A stretch of 64,000 nucleotides of DNA from Zipacnadum sp036504235 (GCA_036504235.1 DASXVN010000021.1:1-64000), one strand, 5' to 3'. Numbered from the stretch's first letter, positions 9,265-18,871 are shown. Made by a program: numbers and translations. Notes: a model not told the origin generated them from the sequence alone.

Positions 9265-10575
9265 ATGGTCACGCGTCAACAACTAACGGCAAGCGTCCTG
9301 GCGGCGGCCCTGCTCCTGGGAGCGCTAGCCGCCGGGGCGCAGGTCCCCGCGCAGAAGCCGGCCCCCGTGCCGCATGCCAAGGCGGTCATCCAGATCTGGA
9401 TGTGGGGCGGGCCCTCGCAACTGGATACCTTTGACCCCAAACCGGGCGCGGGCTATGACTACTGCGGGCCCTTCAGCAAGCCGATTGCCACCAACGTGCC
9501 GGGGATTCAGATCGGCGAGATGCTGCCGCTGCTGGCCCAGCAGGCCGACAAGTACTCGATCATCCGCAGCATGACGCATGGCTCCAACGCGCACGAAACC
9601 GCCTCCTATCTAATGCAGACCGGCCACCAGCCGGGCGGCGAGGTGCTGTACCCCTCGGTGGGGGCGGTGGTGTCGCTGTTCAAGGGCTACGACAACGGCT
9701 ATACCGGCCTGATCCCGCCGTATATTGTGCTTACCCAGCCGCAGGGGCGGTTCGCCGAGGACGGCTTCCTGGGGCCGCGCTACAAACCTTTCGCCACCGG
9801 CGGGGACCCGAACGCGGCGCGTTTTGAGGTGCAGGGCGTGGTGGCCGCCGGGATGACCGAGCAGCGGCAACGCGACCGGCGGGCGCTGCTGCACTCCCTG
9901 GACACGCTGGGCCAGGACCTGCCGGGCAATTCGGAATTCGCCCAAGTGGACGGCTGCGAGGCCAAGGCTTACGACCTGATCCTGGGCGACGCGGGCAAGG
10001 TCTTCGACCTCTCCGGGGAGCCGGCCGCCCTCCGCGACCAGTACGGGCGCAATACCTTCGGCCAATCGTGCCTGCTGGCGCGGCGGCTGGTGGAGCACGG
10101 GGTGAAGTACGTCACCATCAACTACCAGGGCTGGGACACGCACAAGCAGCACTTTGAGACAATGCGACGCAAGCTGCCGGAGTTGGACAAGGGCCTGGCG
10201 ACGCTGCTGCAGGACCTGGCGGACAAGGGCCTGCTGGACAGCACCATCGTCTGGTGGGGCGGCGAGTTCGGACGCACGCCGAAGGTGCAGTGGGAGCCCC
10301 CCTGGAACGGCGGCCGCGGGCACTACGGGCAATGCTTCTCGGTGGTCGTGGCCGGGGGCGGCTTTAAGGGCGGGCAGGTGGTCGGCGCGTCCGACGCCTA
10401 CGGCGAGCAGCCGGTGCAGCGGCCCGTCACCCCGCAGGACCTGATCGGCAGCATTTACGAACTGCTGGGGATCAACCCCCAGGGACCCATGCCCAACGGG
10501 AAACCGCTCAGCGTGCCGCTCCTGCCGCCCCCCGACGACGGGCCGGGCCAGGGGCGCCTCCGGGAGATCATGTAG
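9265..10575 (+). CDS. DUF1501 family exported protein (sulfatase-like fold)
   Basis: The 436-aa product carries the family motifs WMWGGPSQLDTFDPKPG (residues about 45-61), a conserved HGSNAHETASYLM block, GGEFGRTPK, and a final VTPQDLIGSIYELLGI. DUF1501 proteins resemble the alkaline phosphatase/sulfatase fold and usually sit beside DUF1549/DUF1553 genes. The ATG at 9265 follows a GAGGAG ribosome site and gives a Sec-type signal (LTASVLAAALLLGALAAGAQ). The twin-arginine signal common in this family is absent. The gene lies between the other two trio members, 3 bases from the next start. Reaction and substrate are not established for the family. Confidence 0.92.
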   Translation: MVTRQQLTASVLAAALLLGALAAGAQVPAQKPAPVPHAKAVIQIWMWGGPSQLDTFDPKPGAGYDYCGPFSKPIATNVPGIQIGEMLPLLAQQADKYSIIRSMTHGSNAHETASYLMQTGHQPGGEVLYPSVGAVVSLFKGYDNGYTGLIPPYIVLTQPQGRFAEDGFLGPRYKPFATGGDPNAARFEVQGVVAAGMTEQRQRDRRALLHSLDTLGQDLPGNSEFAQVDGCEAKAYDLILGDAGKVFDLSGEPAALRDQYGRNTFGQSCLLARRLVEHGVKYVTINYQGWDTHKQHFETMRRKLPELDKGLATLLQDLADKGLLDSTIVWWGGEFGRTPKVQWEPPWNGGRGHYGQCFSVVVAGGGFKGGQVVGASDAYGEQPVQRPVTPQDLIGSIYELLGINPQGPMPNGKPLSVPLLPPPDDGPGQGRLREIM

Positions 10576-10578
10576 CCT

Positions 10579-12867
10579 ATGAGACTAGCGAGAAACCCCG
10601 CCATGCTGCTGGTCCTGCTCGCCTTCGCGGCGGCGCCCGTCCTGGCCGCGCCGAACGGGCGGGACCCATATCTCGGCTACCTCTACCCCGCCGGGGCGCG
10701 CGCGGGCACCGCGGTGTCGGTGCTGTCCGCGGGGCAGGCCCTGCAAGGCGCGCGGGAGGTCTACGTCTCCGGCGCCGGGGTGCACGCCACGGTCACCGGC
10801 GTAGAAGGGCCGCTGGGGCCGCTGAACCGCATGCAGTTGGATGAACTGCAGCGGCAGGTGAAGCTGGTCCGGGACGCTCGCTTCACCCAGCGAGCCGGGA
10901 CGACCACGCCCGTAGATACCGGCAAGCCGACCGTGGCGCTGCCGGACCTGCCGGAATTGCGGAACCTGAACCAGATGAACCTGTGGCAGCTCAAGCAGGT
11001 GGCGGACAAGTTTCTCCTGGCCGCGCGGAACCGGGCCAAGCCGCCGCTGGCCGAGCGGGTGACGATGCAGATCACGGTGGACGCGGACGCCGCGCCGGGC
11101 GAGCGGGAGCTGCGGGTACGGACCTCGGCGGGCCTGAGCAACCCGGTGGTTTTCGAGGTGGGGAGCGCGCCGGAGGTCCTGGAGCGCGAGCCTAACGGGC
11201 GGCTGGACCCCGCGCAAGCGGCGCTGGACCTGCCGGTGGTGCTCAACGGGCAGATCGCCCCGGGGGACGCCGACTGCTACCGCCTGCGGGCGCGAAAGGG
11301 CCAGAAGCTGGTGATTGAGGCGGAGGCGCGACGGCTGATTCCCTACCTGGCGGACGCAGTTCCCGGCTGGTTCCAGGCCGCGCTGACGCTGTACGACGCG
11401 CAGGGGCAACAGGTTGCTTTCGCCGGGAACTACGAGTTCAACCCCGACCCGGTGCTCTTCTACGAGGCGCCGGCGGAGGGGGAGTACGTGCTGGAAATCC
11501 GCGACGCGCTCTACCGCGGCCGAGATGATTTCGTCTACCGGGTGGCCGCCGGCGAGCAGCCCTTTGTCACTTCCGTGTTCCCCCTGGGGGGCCGCGAAGG
11601 AGTCCCGACCACCGCCACGATTCGCGGCTGGAACCTCCCGGCGACGCAGGTGCAACTGGACACCACGCCGGGCGGCGACGCGCTGCGCAGTGTGCGCTGG
11701 CGCTGGGGCGCGGCGCTGTCCAATCGCCTCCCCTACGCGGTGGACACGCTGCCCGAGGTGACCGCGACGGAGGCCAACCATGCGGCGCCGACCGCGCAGC
11801 CGGTGATCCTGCCGGTGATCGTGAACGGGCGCATCGGGGCGCCGGGCGCGGCGGATTTCTTCCGCCTGGAGGGCCGCGCCGGGGAGGAAGTGGTGGCGGA
11901 GGTGTCCGCGCGCCGGCTGGGGTCGCCGCTGGACTCGCTGCTGCGGCTCACCGACGCGACCGGCAAGGTGTTGGCCTGGAACGACGATCAGCCGGACCCG
12001 GAAGCGGGCCTGCTGACCCACCACGCCGACTCCTACCTGCGGCTGCGCCTGCCCGCGACGGGGACATACTACGTGCAAATGTCCGACGCGCAGCACCACG
12101 GCGGCGAGGATTATGCCTACCGCCTGCGGCTGAGCGCGCCGCGACCGGATTTCGCGCTGCGGATGACCCCCGCCAGCCTGAGCGGGGAGGCGGGGCGACC
12201 GGCGCTGCTCACTGTTCACGCCTTCCGCAAGGACGGCTGGGACGGCGACATTGACCTGGCGCTGGCCGAGGGGCCGCCGGGCTGCGCGCTGAGCGGCGCC
12301 CGAATTCCCGCGGGCCGCGACCATATTACCCTGACGCTGACCCCGCCGGCCCCGGCCCTGGCGGCGCCCGTGGCGGTGCGGCTGGAGGGGCGCGCCCCAC
12401 TGGGCGGGGCGCAAGTCACGCGCCCGGTGATCGCCGCTGAGGACATGGAGCAGGCGTTCGCCTACCACCATCTGGTGCCCGCGCACGACCTGCTGCTGCT
12501 GGTTACAGAGGGGCGCCGCTGGGTACCTTATCTGCAGCCCGCGCTGAGCGGGCCCCTGCTTGTGCCCGCGGGCGGGGCGGTCCAGTTGCAGCTCCGGAGC
12601 TGGCCCAACCCGATGCTGGCGCGCCTGCAGGTGGAGGTGGCGGAGGCCCCGACCGGCCTATCGCTGGGGCCGGTAACGACCGTGCCCGGCGGCTTGGCCG
12701 TGACTGTCCAGTGCGCCGCGGCAGGGCCGAAGGCGGGGTACGCGGACAACCTGGTGCTGGAGGTATTCATGGACCAGGACGCGAAGCGCCCGGATGGGTC
12801 CGCGGTCCAACGGCGGGTACCCCTGGGCGTGCTGCCCGCGGTGCCCTTCGAGATCGTCGCGCCGTAG
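10579..12867 (+). CDS. exported protein with two PPC (pre-peptidase C-terminal) domains
   Basis: The 762-aa product has a Sec signal (LVLLAFAAAPVLA). An N-terminal Ig-like region is followed by a first PPC-type domain at about residues 198-325 (EVLEREPNG, DCYRLRARKGQKLVIEAEA, EYVLEIRDALYRG). A second lies at about residues 392-535 (EVTATEANHA, DFFRLEGRAGEEVVAEVSA, YYVQMSDAQHHGGEDYAYRL). A C-terminal beta-rich segment is unassigned. PPC domains are non-catalytic sandwiches thought to aid surface attachment or glycan and protein binding. The gene follows the DUF1501 gene by 3 bases, the third member of the usual trio. It contains no peptidase motif. Confidence 0.87.
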   Translation: MRLARNPAMLLVLLAFAAAPVLAAPNGRDPYLGYLYPAGARAGTAVSVLSAGQALQGAREVYVSGAGVHATVTGVEGPLGPLNRMQLDELQRQVKLVRDARFTQRAGTTTPVDTGKPTVALPDLPELRNLNQMNLWQLKQVADKFLLAARNRAKPPLAERVTMQITVDADAAPGERELRVRTSAGLSNPVVFEVGSAPEVLEREPNGRLDPAQAALDLPVVLNGQIAPGDADCYRLRARKGQKLVIEAEARRLIPYLADAVPGWFQAALTLYDAQGQQVAFAGNYEFNPDPVLFYEAPAEGEYVLEIRDALYRGRDDFVYRVAAGEQPFVTSVFPLGGREGVPTTATIRGWNLPATQVQLDTTPGGDALRSVRWRWGAALSNRLPYAVDTLPEVTATEANHAAPTAQPVILPVIVNGRIGAPGAADFFRLEGRAGEEVVAEVSARRLGSPLDSLLRLTDATGKVLAWNDDQPDPEAGLLTHHADSYLRLRLPATGTYYVQMSDAQHHGGEDYAYRLRLSAPRPDFALRMTPASLSGEAGRPALLTVHAFRKDGWDGDIDLALAEGPPGCALSGARIPAGRDHITLTLTPPAPALAAPVAVRLEGRAPLGGAQVTRPVIAAEDMEQAFAYHHLVPAHDLLLLVTEGRRWVPYLQPALSGPLLVPAGGAVQLQLRSWPNPMLARLQVEVAEAPTGLSLGPVTTVPGGLAVTVQCAAAGPKAGYADNLVLEVFMDQDAKRPDGSAVQRRVPLGVLPAVPFEIVAP

Positions 12868-12914
12868 TCGCAACTGAACCCGGCTCGGGAGAGAGCCGAC
12901 CACGGAGGTTTTTG

Positions 12915-13985
12915 ATGTCTGGATTGGGCAACGCAGACGTGGCGGAGCAGGTAGCGGTGCGCGAGATCGCTCGCGAGGGAGCACGAGAGCTGTTCCTCAC
13001 TCAGGCGGAAGCCGGGCCGGAGGGCCTGGCGGCGGGCGAGGCGCACCTGGAGCAGGGCGGGGCACGGGTGGTTTTCGCAGAGCTATTCACGGGGGAAGCA
13101 GCCGGGGCCGTCGCGCCGGAACTCCCGGCAACCTGGGTCTGCGGCGCGGCGAGCGGCCCCGGCTGGGGCGGCCTGCAACTAGCCGCGGTCAGCGGCGCGG
13201 AGGTCCGGCCGGTGGTGCTGGAGGGGCGGGCGGTGGGCAGCGTGGTTGTGGGTCCCTACGCCACCGAGTGCCGGCTGAGCGGCCTGTACCCGCCGGACCT
13301 GACGGCCACCCCGGAGCAGCAGGCACGGGCCGCTTTTGAGCGCCTCGAACAGGCCCTAGAGCAGGCCGGTCTGGACTTCAGCCACGTGGCGCGGACCTGG
13401 CTCTTTTTGGACGATATCCTCGGCTGGTACGGCGAATTCAACCACGCCCGGACGACTTTCTTCACCGAGCGGGGCGTGTTCGACGGGCTGGTCCCGGCCA
13501 GTACCGGCATCGGCGGCGGCAACCCCGCGGGCGCGGCGCTGGTAGTCGGCGCTTATGCGATTCAGCCGCACCATCCCGGGGTGACCGTGCAGGTCGTGCC
13601 CTCGCCCCTGCAGTGTCCGGCGCCCCGGTATGGCAGCTCCTTCAGCCGCGCGGTGGAGGTCGCGATGCCGGACCTGCGGCGGCTGTTCGTCTCCGGCACG
13701 GCCAGCATTGCGCCCGGCGGCGAGACCCAGCATGGGGGCGACGTCCGCGCCCAGACCGTGCGCACTCTGGAGGTCATCGCGGCGATCCTGGAGTCCCGGG
13801 GGATGGGCTGGGCCGACGTGACCCGCGCGACCGCCTACGTCCGGTTCCCCGAGGACCGCGAAATTCTGGAGGAGGTCCGCCGCGCGGAGGGCCTACCGCC
13901 GCTCCCGGTGCTGGTCGCCGCGCAGGTCATCTGCCGCGACGATCTGCTCTTCGAGCTGGAAGTGGACGCGGTCCAGGCGCGCTAG
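12915..13985 (+). CDS. RidA/YjgF-fold protein, chorismatase-like two-domain form
   Basis: The 356-aa product is about three times longer than an ordinary RidA (about 130 aa). Its two-part layout resembles FkbO/Hyg5-type chorismatases and related proteins: an N-terminal RidA-like domain (residues 1-180) joined to a canonical C-terminal RidA domain (about 235-355). The latter shows LFVSGTASI, GGDVRAQTVRTLEVIAAILE, DVTRATAYVRFPED and PVLVAAQVICRDDLLFELEV. The ATG at 12915 follows CGGAGG; an upstream in-frame extension has no ribosome site. No signal peptide is seen, so it is cytoplasmic. A relic of a second copy's last codons lies at 16385-16441. Activity on chorismate is only a possibility; a deaminase-like or binding role is equally open. 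Confidence 0.8.
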   Translation: MSGLGNADVAEQVAVREIAREGARELFLTQAEAGPEGLAAGEAHLEQGGARVVFAELFTGEAAGAVAPELPATWVCGAASGPGWGGLQLAAVSGAEVRPVVLEGRAVGSVVVGPYATECRLSGLYPPDLTATPEQQARAAFERLEQALEQAGLDFSHVARTWLFLDDILGWYGEFNHARTTFFTERGVFDGLVPASTGIGGGNPAGAALVVGAYAIQPHHPGVTVQVVPSPLQCPAPRYGSSFSRAVEVAMPDLRRLFVSGTASIAPGGETQHGGDVRAQTVRTLEVIAAILESRGMGWADVTRATAYVRFPEDREILEEVRRAEGLPPLPVLVAAQVICRDDLLFELEVDAVQAR

Positions 13986-14078
13986 GCGACAGGTAGATCG
14001 CGCCCCTCCGGGGAATCATCCTCCCGAGGCGATCCCGGCGGGAACCCCGACGACCGGCGCCCGAAAAGGAGCCCAAAC

Positions 14079-16349
14079 ATGCGTCTTTATGCTGGTTTGC
14101 TGATAGCGGTGCTCGGGTTGGTATCCGGGTGCGCGCACGCCGCGATCCCCGAGGCTACGCCGCAGATCGCCTCCCTACAGTGGGAGCCGCGCTCCGATTG
14201 GCTGAATGTTAGGGACCTCGGCGCGAAGGGTGACGGCGTGGCCGACGACACCGCCGCCATCCAGAAGGCCTTTGACCTAACCCGGGACAGCAGCGACTGG
14301 GCCGCCTGCCTGCGCAACCGGGTGGTTTACTTCCCCGCCGGCAAGTACCGGATCACCGCCACGGTGACCATCGCCGAATCCACCGGAGCCTGGATCGTGG
14401 GCCACGGACGGGACACCGTGCTGCTCTGGGACGGGCCGGACAACGGCACCATGTACTGGAGCAACGGGGCCACGTACATCCGCTATGAGGGGATCACCTG
14501 GGACGGCCAGGGCCGGGCTGCGGTCGGCGTGGAGCACTCTTCGATGTACTACTATGAGACCAGCGTGCGCTACGAGAACTGCGCCTTTCTGCGCTGCAAG
14601 GAGCACGGGCTGATCAACGGGCGCGGCAAGGAGAAAGTCGCCAGCGCCGAGATCTGGTTCCGCAACTGCCTGTTCTTCCAGTGCGGCGCCGGGGCGTCTT
14701 TCCTCAACTTCAACGACTACGACAACACCTTTGACGGATGCGATTTCGTAGACTGCGGCATCGGTCTCAATAGCGTGAACGGCAACTTCTACGCGCGGGC
14801 CTGCCACTTTGTGCGCAGCACCCGGACCGACGTCCTGCAGGCCTCCCCCTCGCACGCCAGCTCCGTGCGGCTGTGTACCTCGCAGGGCTCGCGGCGCTTC
14901 TTCGAGACCGGTTCAGGGATGCATCTATCCATGAAGATTGAGGACTGCCGGGTGGACGGCTGGACCGCTCCCGACGGGGCCATCACCCTGGGCCACCGCG
15001 GACCCACCACCATCTTCGACTGCGTCTTCACCAACCCGCCCAGCCCCGCGCCGCCGATCCGGCTGGCCAATCCGGCCGGTATCCAGGCCCTGCTGCTGGT
15101 CTGCAACAACACCAGCCCGCAGACCGCGGCGGTGGTGGACAAGGGGCCGAATTCCCGGATCACCGAGGTGCCCAAGGGCAAGCGGGGCGCGGTGCTGACC
15201 AGCGCCGACCAGAGCTTTATGATGCAGAACGCTCCGCCGGCCGGGAAGATCTTCGACGTGATGAAGGACTTCGGCGCTAAGGGCGACGGCGCGACCGATG
15301 ATACGGACGCCCTGCAGGCGGCGATTGACGCCGCGCGCATGACCGGCAAGGGCGCGGTCGTGTACCTACCCGGCGGGAACTTCAACTTCAGCCGGACGCT
15401 GCGGGTGACCGGCAATGACTACAGCCTCGGCGGCACCGGCTTCCGGACGACGTTGAACTGGGTAGGCCCCAAAGACGGCGAGATGATCCGCGTGCATAAC
15501 CCGCAGGGGATCACGCTGCAGCACTTCAACATGCAGGGGGATAACGCGGTGCCCCGGATTCACCAGACGGCCGACGCCGGGGCCTCCTCCATCTACTACG
15601 ACGGGGTCTACACCAACGGCTGCGACGAGGCCTCCACCATCACCAAGGGCCTGTGGTGCGAGAATCTGCCGAAAGGTGCGGTGGTGAAGATTGGCCATTT
15701 CATCGGCAATATCCACCTCCAGGACTGCGGCGCGGCGCGGGTGCTGTGCGCGGTGCATTTCTACAGCCTCTGGATCTACGGCGCGACCCAGCCCAAGACG
15801 GGGATCGCCGGATTCATGTTCCACAACGACGCCTGCCATAACTACGCGCTCGATGTACTGGACAACCAGGACGTGATTGTCGCGGACTTCTATTCCGAGT
15901 CCAACAAGCGCTACCTCCTGGCGGAGGGCAAAGACGGCCAGGGCTCGGGGCGAATCACCATCGGCGGCTCCAAACTCTCCCCAACCGAGGACGAGGCGAT
16001 CACCATCCGCAACTACCAGGGGCGCATCTTCCTCGGCGGCGGCGACTGCTACAACCAGACCAACTGGGGCAAAGCGCTGACCCTGGTTCAGGAGGGCACG
16101 CGGCCGGTGGACTTCATCATCGCCGGGCAGGCCTGGTGGGCAGTGCCGCCGGTCACGAAATTTGGCCCGGGAATGCGCTACGCCAACGTGGAAGACCTGC
16201 TGATGGAGAACAAGTACCCGGAGTATGCGGAAAAGTCGCTGCCGAACATCACCACGCCGACCACCCAGGCGGCGCTGATCGCGGCGTTTGACGACTTCCG
16301 GGAGCTGGCGGGGGCGTACCTGCAGGACTTCTTCGTGGCGAACAAGTAG
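14079..16349 (+). CDS. pectate-lyase-3 superfamily lipoprotein, tandem copy 1
   Basis: The 756-aa product has a lipoprotein signal with lipobox LVSG-C, so it is probably anchored to the outer face of a membrane. Two right-handed beta-helix units are recognisable from their start signatures: LGAKGDGVADDTAAIQKAFD near residue 44 and FGAKGDGATDDTDALQAAID near 394, each followed by VVYFPAGKYRI- or VVYLPGGNFNF-type strands. Pectate_lyase_3 proteins cleave or bind polysaccharides such as polygalacturonides, but this signature alone does not fix the reaction or substrate. AAAAGGAG precedes the ATG by 7 bases. A close paralogue follows at 16571. The last 90-odd bases of the gene and 35 bases beyond the stop are almost identical to copy 2, unlike the rest. 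Confidence 0.88.
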   Translation: MRLYAGLLIAVLGLVSGCAHAAIPEATPQIASLQWEPRSDWLNVRDLGAKGDGVADDTAAIQKAFDLTRDSSDWAACLRNRVVYFPAGKYRITATVTIAESTGAWIVGHGRDTVLLWDGPDNGTMYWSNGATYIRYEGITWDGQGRAAVGVEHSSMYYYETSVRYENCAFLRCKEHGLINGRGKEKVASAEIWFRNCLFFQCGAGASFLNFNDYDNTFDGCDFVDCGIGLNSVNGNFYARACHFVRSTRTDVLQASPSHASSVRLCTSQGSRRFFETGSGMHLSMKIEDCRVDGWTAPDGAITLGHRGPTTIFDCVFTNPPSPAPPIRLANPAGIQALLLVCNNTSPQTAAVVDKGPNSRITEVPKGKRGAVLTSADQSFMMQNAPPAGKIFDVMKDFGAKGDGATDDTDALQAAIDAARMTGKGAVVYLPGGNFNFSRTLRVTGNDYSLGGTGFRTTLNWVGPKDGEMIRVHNPQGITLQHFNMQGDNAVPRIHQTADAGASSIYYDGVYTNGCDEASTITKGLWCENLPKGAVVKIGHFIGNIHLQDCGAARVLCAVHFYSLWIYGATQPKTGIAGFMFHNDACHNYALDVLDNQDVIVADFYSESNKRYLLAEGKDGQGSGRITIGGSKLSPTEDEAITIRNYQGRIFLGGGDCYNQTNWGKALTLVQEGTRPVDFIIAGQAWWAVPPVTKFGPGMRYANVEDLLMENKYPEYAEKSLPNITTPTTQAALIAAFDDFRELAGAYLQDFFVANK

Positions 16350-16357
16350 CGGAGCAG

Positions 16358-16384
16358 CTAGAGCGTCTGGCCGGCGAGCAGGTC
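16358..16384 (-). pseudogene. relic of the decarboxylase 3-prime end at the duplication junction
   Basis: These 27 bases are identical to 18880-18906, the stop codon and last eight codons of the minus-strand PLP decarboxylase gene. They stand directly after the first pectate-lyase gene, in the same relative position as the real gene end after the second copy. No other part of the decarboxylase is present, so this is a duplication scar and not a functional gene. Confidence 0.75.
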
Positions 16385-16441
16385 GTCTACCGCAATGACC
16401 TGCTCGTCGAGCTGGAAGTAGACACGGTCCCGGCGCGATGA
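16385..16441 (+). pseudogene. relic of the RidA/chorismatase-like gene 3-prime end
   Basis: Read in frame, these bases encode VYRNDLLVELEVDTVPAR (preceded by Val) and a TGA stop. The C-terminus of the gene at 12915-13985 reads ICRDDLLFELEVDAVQAR, also preceded by Val. By eye about 80 percent of bases agree, and no start or upstream homology exists beyond the GCAGGTC at 16378-16384. It is therefore a truncated duplicate whose upstream part was never copied. The following bases to 16570 hold a small inverted repeat (CCGGTC at 16530, GACCGG at 16546) and the ribosome site AAAAGGAG of the next gene. Confidence 0.78.
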
Positions 16442-16570
16442 GTGGACTGGAGTTCGCCGTCGCCCTCCCCGTTGCCACTTTCCCGGCGGCTAGCAACCCT
16501 TCCGTGGGGAATTGTGTCTAATACCAAACCCGGTCAGATTAGCCCGACCGGAAACGAAAAGGAGTAATAC

Positions 16571-18871
16571 ATGCGTATTTGTCTAGGTTTACTGATGGCC
16601 CTGCTGGGATTGGCGTCCGGCTGCGCTAAAGCCGCGATTCCTCAGGCCACCGCGCCGGTGGCGGCGCAAACGGGTGCAGTGCCGCAAATTGCGTCCCTGA
16701 AGTGGGAGCAGCGTTCGGACTGGACTAATGTCAAGACTCTGGGTGCCAAGGGCGACGGGGTAGCCGATGACACCGCTGCCATCCAGAAGGCTTTCGACCG
16801 CCTCAACGACGGCGACAACATGACGACGGCGCTGCACAATCGCGTGGTCTACTTCCCCGCCGGCAAGTACCGGATCACCAGCACGCTGAACATCACCAAG
16901 TCGGTCGGCGCGTGGGTGGTAGGCTGCGGCCGCGACACCGTGCTGCTCTGGGACGGACCGGAAAATGGCACGATGTACCTGAGCAACGGCGCGACCTACT
17001 GCCGCTATGAGGGGATCACCTGGGACGGCCAGGGCCGGGCCGCGGTCGGCGTGGAGCATTCCTCCCAATCGTACTACGAAACCAACCTGCGCTATCAAGA
17101 CTGCGCCTTTATCGGGCTCCGTGAGCACGGCGTCGTTGCCGGCCGCGGCAAAGAGAAAGTGGCAAGCGCCGAGATCTGGTTCCGCAACTGCGTCTTCCGA
17201 GACTGCGGCGCCGCAACCTCCTATTACAACTTCAATGACGGCGACAATGTTTACGACGGGTGCGAGTTTGTAGACTGCGGCATCGGAATCAACAGCGCCA
17301 CCGGCATCTTCTACGCGCGCGCCTGCCACTTCTTGCGCAGCACCAAGGCGGATGTGTTCCAGGGCACCTCCCAGCACGCCAGCTCGATACGCCTGTGCAC
17401 CTCCCAGGGATCCCGCCGGTTCTATGAGACGGGAGTCGGGGCGCACCTGTCCATGAAGCTCCAGGACTGCCGCGTGGACGGCTGGACCGCTCCCGACGGC
17501 GCCATTTCCCTCGGCGAGCGCGGCCCGACCACCATCTTCGACTGCGTCTTCACCAATCCCCCCAATCAGGCGGCGCCGATTCGCCTGGCCAACCCGGCGG
17601 GCATTCAGCAGCTTCTCGTGCTCTGCAACAACACCAGCGCGCAGACCACGAGCCTGGTGGACAAGGGACCCAACTCTCGCGTCACCGAGGTGCCGGCGGG
17701 CAAGCGGTCGCCGCTCCTCACCAGCGCGGACCAGAGCTTCACGATGGAGAGCGTTCCGCCGGCGGGCAAGATCTTCGACGCGGTGCGCGACTTCGGCGCC
17801 AAGGGGGACTCCTCCACCGACGACAGCAACGCGCTGCAGAGCGCGATAGACGCCGCCCGCGCGGCCGGTCACGGAGCGATTGTGTACCTCCCCAGCGGCC
17901 AGTACCTTCTCACCCGGACGTTGCAGGTGACGGGCAGCGACTACCGAATCAGCGGCACCGGTTTTCGCACCCAACTGCTGTGGGCCGGGCCTAAGGACGG
18001 CGAAGCGGTCCTGGTCCACAATCCCCAGGGACTGACCCTGGAGCACTTCCAGCTGGAGGGCCCCAACGAGGCGGTCCGTATCCACCAGACCTGCGATCCC
18101 GGCGCGTCCTCGGTCTACTACGACGGCGTCTACACCAACGGCTGCGATGAGGCCTCGACCAACGTCAAAGGCCTGTGGTGTGAGCGGCTGCCCGCCGGCG
18201 CGGTGGTGAAGATAGGCCATTTCATCGGCAATATCCATCTCGATGATTGTGGCCCGGCGCGGGTGCTGTGCGCCATCTCCTATTACAGCCTGTGGCTGTA
18301 CGGCGACAAGCAGCCCCAGACCGGCCTCGCCGGTTTCATGTTCCATAACGACGACGCCCACAACTACGCGCTCGACGTGCGGGACAACCAGAGCGTGCTG
18401 GTCGCCGACTTCTACTCGGAGGCCAACAAGCGCTACCTGCTGGCCGAGGGCAAAGAGGGGCAGCCCGCCGGACGCATCACCATCGGCGGGTCGAAGATGT
18501 GCACCACCGACGATGAGGCGGTCACCATCCGCAACTATCAAGGCCGCATCTTCCTCGGGGGCGGAAACGCCCAAAACGGGAGCCATGAGGACCAGCCCGT
18601 CCTCCTCGTGCAGGAAGGCACGCGTCCGGTGGACTTCCTCCTGGTCGGTCAGGCTTGGTGGATAGTGCCGCCGACCACGAAGTTCGGCCCGGGGATGCGC
18701 CTGGGGATGATCGAGAACCTGCTGACGGCGAACAAGTACCCGGAATACGCGCAAAAGTCTCTGCCTAACCAGACTACCCCGACCACCCAGGCGGCGCTGA
18801 TCGCGGCGCTTGACGACTTCCGGGAGCTGGCGGGGGCGTACCTGCAGGACTTCTTCGTGGCGAACAAGTAG
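16571..18871 (+). CDS. pectate-lyase-3 superfamily lipoprotein, tandem copy 2
   Basis: The 766-aa product is collinear with the protein at 14079-16349, with the same lipobox (LASG-C), the same two beta-helix starts (LGAKGDGVADDTAAIQKAFD near residue 54, FGAKGDSSTDDSNALQSAID near 404) and the same C-terminus. The main length difference is about ten extra residues just after the lipidated cysteine. Substitutions are scattered through both helices but almost none occur in the last 30 codons. The likely role is surface-anchored polysaccharide binding or cleavage. Divergence between copies suggests separate substrate ranges, with the 3-prime end homogenised later. AAAAGGAG precedes ATG 16571. Confidence 0.88.
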   Translation: MRICLGLLMALLGLASGCAKAAIPQATAPVAAQTGAVPQIASLKWEQRSDWTNVKTLGAKGDGVADDTAAIQKAFDRLNDGDNMTTALHNRVVYFPAGKYRITSTLNITKSVGAWVVGCGRDTVLLWDGPENGTMYLSNGATYCRYEGITWDGQGRAAVGVEHSSQSYYETNLRYQDCAFIGLREHGVVAGRGKEKVASAEIWFRNCVFRDCGAATSYYNFNDGDNVYDGCEFVDCGIGINSATGIFYARACHFLRSTKADVFQGTSQHASSIRLCTSQGSRRFYETGVGAHLSMKLQDCRVDGWTAPDGAISLGERGPTTIFDCVFTNPPNQAAPIRLANPAGIQQLLVLCNNTSAQTTSLVDKGPNSRVTEVPAGKRSPLLTSADQSFTMESVPPAGKIFDAVRDFGAKGDSSTDDSNALQSAIDAARAAGHGAIVYLPSGQYLLTRTLQVTGSDYRISGTGFRTQLLWAGPKDGEAVLVHNPQGLTLEHFQLEGPNEAVRIHQTCDPGASSVYYDGVYTNGCDEASTNVKGLWCERLPAGAVVKIGHFIGNIHLDDCGPARVLCAISYYSLWLYGDKQPQTGLAGFMFHNDDAHNYALDVRDNQSVLVADFYSEANKRYLLAEGKEGQPAGRITIGGSKMCTTDDEAVTIRNYQGRIFLGGGNAQNGSHEDQPVLLVQEGTRPVDFLLVGQAWWIVPPTTKFGPGMRLGMIENLLTANKYPEYAQKSLPNQTTPTTQAALIAALDDFRELAGAYLQDFFVANK

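Noticed and set aside
16589..18754. 721-codon open frame antisense to the second pectate-lyase gene
   Set aside because: The translation has no recognisable motif and follows the codon bias of the plus-strand gene, whose homology and lipobox are clear.
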